Shown in pieces: positions 63,800 to 64,000 of a stretch of DNA of 64,000 nt. The translations under genes and the position numbers were made by a program. Each line of letters begins with the position of its first letter. The first letter of the stretch is position 1. The notes under the pieces were generated by a model, which saw only the letters and a list, made by a program, of their open reading frames with translations, was not told the origin of the DNA and made no database searches. Origin of the DNA: Marsupella aquatica (taxonomy: Eukaryota; Marchantiophyta); contig OZ316899.1 in NCBI GenBank assembly GCA_973895155.1, positions 8,060,001-8,124,000 on the forward strand, read 5' to 3'.

Positions 63800-64000
63800 C
63801 CGGACATCTTATTTTTGGCTGATATTTCTCCCATGGGTGCTGGGAGGTCCCTAGGGAACCCTGAAAAAGTATGAAGTCAAGTGGGGTCTTAACCTAGGAG
63901 TTATAAGTATTTTGGCAAAAATCAAAGTTACCAAATAGCGGGTCCCGGGAAAAATAGCTGATGGGTAAATGTAGGGGTTCCAAGTTTGGAAGTGGGTTAA
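63800..64000. other. Right edge, unassigned
   Basis: 201 bases after E4 with no gene or recognised repeat. They do not continue the aORF sequence found on the left flank of E4. Confidence 0.4.

Overview
The window is plant nuclear DNA made almost entirely of nested, mostly dead transposable elements. I see no rRNA, tRNA or CRISPR array, no bacterial gene organisation, and no ordinary host gene I can name. A land plant is indicated by: Ty3/gypsy polyproteins of the Athila/Tat (OTA, no chromodomain) type, one primed by tRNA-Asp; a Ty1/copia element primed by initiator tRNA-Met; an En/Spm (CACTA) transposon with tnp2, DUF4218, DUF4216 and Transposase_24 parts; a plant L1-type LINE; and stop codons that look like decay at CG and CHG methylation sites. 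A large, repeat-rich genome (fern, lycophyte or similar) would fit, but I cannot name the species.

Layout. 1-10523 (minus strand): gypsy element E1, with the start of one LTR at 1-459, gag-pol at 427-6429, and a roughly 4-kb second LTR at 6554-10523 that carries its own long open reading frame (called aORF here). 10523-18440 (plus): remains of a LINE broken up by tandem copia-A sequence, itself interrupted by a clean 2.45-kb solo LTR (12389-14837). 18441-19740 (minus): a second, truncated aORF. 19856-24593 (plus): element E2, an LTR-like unit with a third aORF of about 1140 codons. 24599-30982 (minus): complete copia-B with 293-bp LTRs and a GTATG target duplication. 31488-35145 (minus): gypsy E5 pol, cut off at its protease by a CACTA element starting at 35146. 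35146 to about 42.5 kb (minus): CACTA with a TNPA-like gene and tnp2. 42856-43869 (minus): a broken gene with two BRCT domains. 44769-46952 (minus): an intron-containing gene with a SWIM-type zinc finger. 47473-49934 (plus): a divergent, nearly intact aORF relative. 51095-56245 (plus): decayed gypsy E3 carrying a MITE. 56246-57105: another aORF fragment. 57106-63799 (plus): gypsy E4, apparently young, with identical 267-bp LTRs and an uninterrupted polyprotein of about 1993 residues.

The main theme is the aORF family: five copies of an extra protein, separate from gag-pol, that share an F-G-L-P-type box; two also have a long C-terminal coiled coil. In E1 the aORF lies inside the LTR, just downstream of the TATA box. 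Three LTRs that differ widely otherwise share one short hairpin-forming block. A second theme is decay: E1 gag-pol, the E2 aORF and E3 gag-pol together carry 20 in-frame stops (11 TAG, 9 TGA, no TAA) and only one frameshift. Where an intact relative can be aligned, the lost residue is usually Arg or Gln. Cross-copy comparisons and boundaries were made by eye.
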